Positions 6,445 to 8,484 of a stretch of 8,484 bases of DNA are shown one piece after another. The notes beneath the pieces are model-generated. The model was not told the DNA's origin, searched no databases, and was given only the letters and a program-made list of their open reading frames with translations. Origin of the DNA: Verrucomicrobiia bacterium. Its GTDB lineage: Bacteria; Verrucomicrobiota; Verrucomicrobiia; Limisphaerales; Palsa-1400. Made by a program: the position numbers and the translations under genes. The DNA lies in assembly GCA_025934545.1 (NCBI GenBank), contig JAICXV010000063.1, positions 1-8,484 on the forward strand, in the 5' to 3' direction. Position 1 is the stretch's first letter; the number at the start of each line of letters is the position of its first letter.

Positions 6445-8484
6445 GTGCGTGTCCGATTATTTAGTTTGATTGCGGTCCTGTTTGCGTTCGTTGCCAGCGC
6501 GCAACCGGACTATCCGCTCGCGCATTGGGTCCCACCCGCTTGCACGAAGTATTACACCACCGGCAACGGCCACCAGTTCTGCGTCATCCACGACATGGAA
6601 GGCTATTACGAATGGTGCGTTTCTTACCTCGACCGGTGTGACACCGATACGAACGGGACCTACAACGTTGACGCCAGTGTCTATTACATGGTCAACGGTC
6701 TTCAAAACGGCACGGACACCGTTGGCCATTCGGAAGTGACGAACGACGTGGCGCAAGGCGACATCACGCAAGCCGTTCGCGAATCGAATTATGCGTGGCA
6801 CGTGCTCTGTTGGAATCGCTGGATGTTCGGCACCGAACACGAAGGCTTTGTCAGTAACCCGTCCTGGTACACGGAAGACATGTATTTGTCGTCATCGAAA
6901 TTGCAGCGCTACCTATGCAACAAATACGGCATCGCCAAAGACCGCAACCACATCATCGGCCACAATGAGTGGCAGAACGCGGCGTGGACGAATTGGATGA
7001 CGACCAATTATCCGGCCATTGATCCGACCTGCAATAATCACACCGATCCGGGCGTTTTCTGGGATTGGACGCATTTCATGACATTGATAACTGGCGCGCC
7101 GGCAATTTCCATCCAGCCTTACAGTCAGTTGGTCGATACGGGAACTAACGCGACGTTGGTGGCGACGGTGCAAGGATCGAACACGATGACGTTTCAATGG
7201 AGTAAAAACGGCGTGCCTATTTCCGGCGCAACCGGTTCTTCCTACACGATCACGAATGTTCAAGCGTCGAACGCCGGCAGTTATACGCTGTTTGCCAGCA
7301 ATTCGATTGGGACAATAACCAGTCGCACCGCGACCTTGACGGTCAGTCCGCCTTGGGCTTTGTCGTTTTCGGATGATTTCGAAACGAACAGCGCGTCGCG
7401 CTGGACGTTATTCACCAGCGCGAGTGATTACACAACCAACTGGGCATACGATTACAGCGCCGCCACATATGTCACCAACGGCGTTACGAATTTTATTCCA
7501 CACGCACCGAGCGGGAGCGGCACGCATGGCATCAAGGTGACCTGCAATAAAAACGACGCCACCGCGGCGACCGTTGGTTTGAGCCTGTATCCGAAAGGAT
7601 TATCGTTCACGACGAGTTACATTGTGCGGTTTGACGTCTGGATGAATTACGCGGGTGGCCCGGGCGGAACGAATGGCTCGACTGAGTTCGCAAGTTGCGG
7701 CCTCAATCATACCGCGACTCACGTGAATTGGACGGGGGCAACTGCGAGTGATGGATTATTTTTTACGTGGGACGGCGACGGCGGCACGGGTAACGATGAT
7801 TATCGCGCCTATCAAGGCACCGGTGCCGCGCCGACTCTTTTGAGCTTTGCCAACGGCGGCTTGTCCGCGAGCGGCGCGACGCGTGATCATTATTCCGACC
7901 CGTTTTTCCAGGGACTGTTTCACTCGCCGACTTATGAGACCCAGGGCGTTGGTGGCAAGCAATGGGTGCAGGTCGAACTGGCTTACATCAACAAGAATAT
8001 CTATTTGCAAATGAATGGCCGCCTCGTCGCGCAACGGACGAACACGACGACCTACACCAGCGGCGACGCCATGATTGGTTATATGGACCCGTTTTCATCG
8101 ATCTCGGCGGTGCCGCAGGACAACTTCGCGATCTTCGACAATGTGCGGGTTCTGGTCGTCGCCACAGCGCCATCGATTACCACGCAACCGACGAGTCAAA
8201 CCGTCACGGCGGGAGCAAATCCGGCATTCTCGGTGACCGCAGCCGGAAGCGCGCCACTGGGTTATCAATGGCGTTTAAACAGTGTGAATATTGGTGGTGC
8301 AACCGCGAGTAGTTATACGCGCACCAACGCGCAATCAGCCGACTCGGGCAGTTATTCGGTCGTGGTCACAAATGTCGCGGGCGCGGTCACCAGCGCAAAT
8401 GCGCTGTTGACGGTGCGGACGCCGCCTTCGATTACGACACAGCCGCAATCGCAAACTGTGAGTGCAGGAACGGGCGTGACGTTC
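6445..8484 (+). CDS. Secreted zinc N-acetylmuramoyl-L-alanine amidase with Ig-like and LamG-like modules, 3'-truncated
   Basis: The frame runs open from 6421 to the window end, with 680 codons visible from the GTG at 6445 and no stop. That GTG gives a clean signal peptide: RVR, a hydrophobic core (5-16), and ASA before Gln20. No good ribosome binding site is near, so the start is tentative. Residues about 40-215 form an amidase_2/PGRP-type domain, which cleaves the lactyl-amide bond between muramic acid and the peptide. Zinc ligands are likely H49 (VIHDMEG), H173 (IIGHNE) and D201 (HTDPG..WDW); EHEGF (131-135) is another family block. An Ig-like module covers 219-303, a LamG-like beta-sandwich about 304-572 (SDDFETN, FDVWMNYAGG, GSTEF, DGDGG, DDYRAY), a second Ig module 576-660, and a third begins at 661. 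The Ig units are 85 residues each. It is probably exported to the periplasm or outside, acting on cell walls, its own or foreign. Confidence 0.88.
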   Translation, partial: MRVRLFSLIAVLFAFVASAQPDYPLAHWVPPACTKYYTTGNGHQFCVIHDMEGYYEWCVSYLDRCDTDTNGTYNVDASVYYMVNGLQNGTDTVGHSEVTNDVAQGDITQAVRESNYAWHVLCWNRWMFGTEHEGFVSNPSWYTEDMYLSSSKLQRYLCNKYGIAKDRNHIIGHNEWQNAAWTNWMTTNYPAIDPTCNNHTDPGVFWDWTHFMTLITGAPAISIQPYSQLVDTGTNATLVATVQGSNTMTFQWSKNGVPISGATGSSYTITNVQASNAGSYTLFASNSIGTITSRTATLTVSPPWALSFSDDFETNSASRWTLFTSASDYTTNWAYDYSAATYVTNGVTNFIPHAPSGSGTHGIKVTCNKNDATAATVGLSLYPKGLSFTTSYIVRFDVWMNYAGGPGGTNGSTEFASCGLNHTATHVNWTGATASDGLFFTWDGDGGTGNDDYRAYQGTGAAPTLLSFANGGLSASGATRDHYSDPFFQGLFHSPTYETQGVGGKQWVQVELAYINKNIYLQMNGRLVAQRTNTTTYTSGDAMIGYMDPFSSISAVPQDNFAIFDNVRVLVVATAPSITTQPTSQTVTAGANPAFSVTAAGSAPLGYQWRLNSVNIGGATASSYTRTNAQSADSGSYSVVVTNVAGAVTSANALLTVRTPPSITTQPQSQTVSAGTGVTF
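7099..7353 (+). repeat. Coding repeat: Ig-like module 1 of the amidase
   Basis: An 85-codon unit (residues 219-303) with the pattern PAISIQP...G....L.....G...TFQWSKNGVPISGAT..SYTITNV..S.AGSYTL..SN..G. It is the same fold as the units at 8170 and 8425 but separated from them by the LamG-like domain. Confidence 0.7.
8170..8484 (+). repeat. Coding tandem repeat: Ig-like module 2 and start of module 3
   Basis: Module 2 occupies 8170-8424 (85 codons) and module 3 starts at 8425. Both open with PSITTQP followed by SQTV and AG. Only 20 codons of module 3 are in the window, so further copies are likely to the right. Confidence 0.75.

Noticed and set aside
6457..6840. Minus-strand frame of 127 codons opposite the amidase domain
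   Set aside because: The plus-strand frame has a signal peptide and conserved zinc ligands; the minus frame has no recognisable features.
1..8484. CRISPR array, tRNA, rRNA, integrase or prophage genes
   Set aside because: No direct-repeat array, cloverleaf or recombinase motifs were seen; the CII-like resemblance of one protein is not enough to call a prophage.

Overview
The window looks like chromosomal DNA from a member of the Verrucomicrobiota, probably a Pedosphaera/Limisphaerales-like soil or freshwater lineage. This is inferred from three things: the secreted protein with about 85-residue Ig-like repeats (the 'ITTQP...G..Y.W..N' style), the LamG-like domain between them, and a dispersed-looking palindrome with a GCGGACTTTAGTCCGC core between genes. 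Base composition is moderately GC-rich and even. Shine-Dalgarno sequences are mostly weak or absent, as is common in that phylum. No tRNA, rRNA, CRISPR array or transposase gene was seen.

Layout. (1) 2-853: 3' part of an RtcB-type RNA ligase gene whose start lies outside the window. (2) 998-4833: a tightly packed operon of kaiC, kaiB, a second kaiB and a soluble PAS histidine kinase, with gene junctions of +2, -4 and +1 nt. (3) 4830-5297, minus strand: a small protein with an N-terminal helix-turn-helix, whose stop codon overlaps the kinase stop. (4) 5298-5561: a divergent intergenic region holding a REP/MITE-like inverted repeat. (5) 5562-6350: a BtpA/SgcQ-family TIM-barrel protein. (6) 6445 to the right edge: a secreted zinc amidase followed by Ig-like and LamG-like modules, still open at the window end.

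The main interest is the Kai operon. Its KaiC has both ATPase domains, a Ser-Ser pair at the phosphorylation position and a long C-terminal coiled-coil extension in place of the short cyanobacterial tail. There is no kaiA. This resembles KaiA-independent KaiBC timers known from non-cyanobacterial bacteria. The first KaiB keeps residues associated with fold switching. The second appears to have lost them and sits one base upstream of a kinase that lacks the KaiB-like N-domain of SasA. I therefore propose, as inference, that KaiB2 plus the PAS kinase form a split SasA-like output pair. No response regulator is encoded next to it. The flanking genes (rtcB, HTH, BtpA family, amidase) have no evident functional link to the timer.
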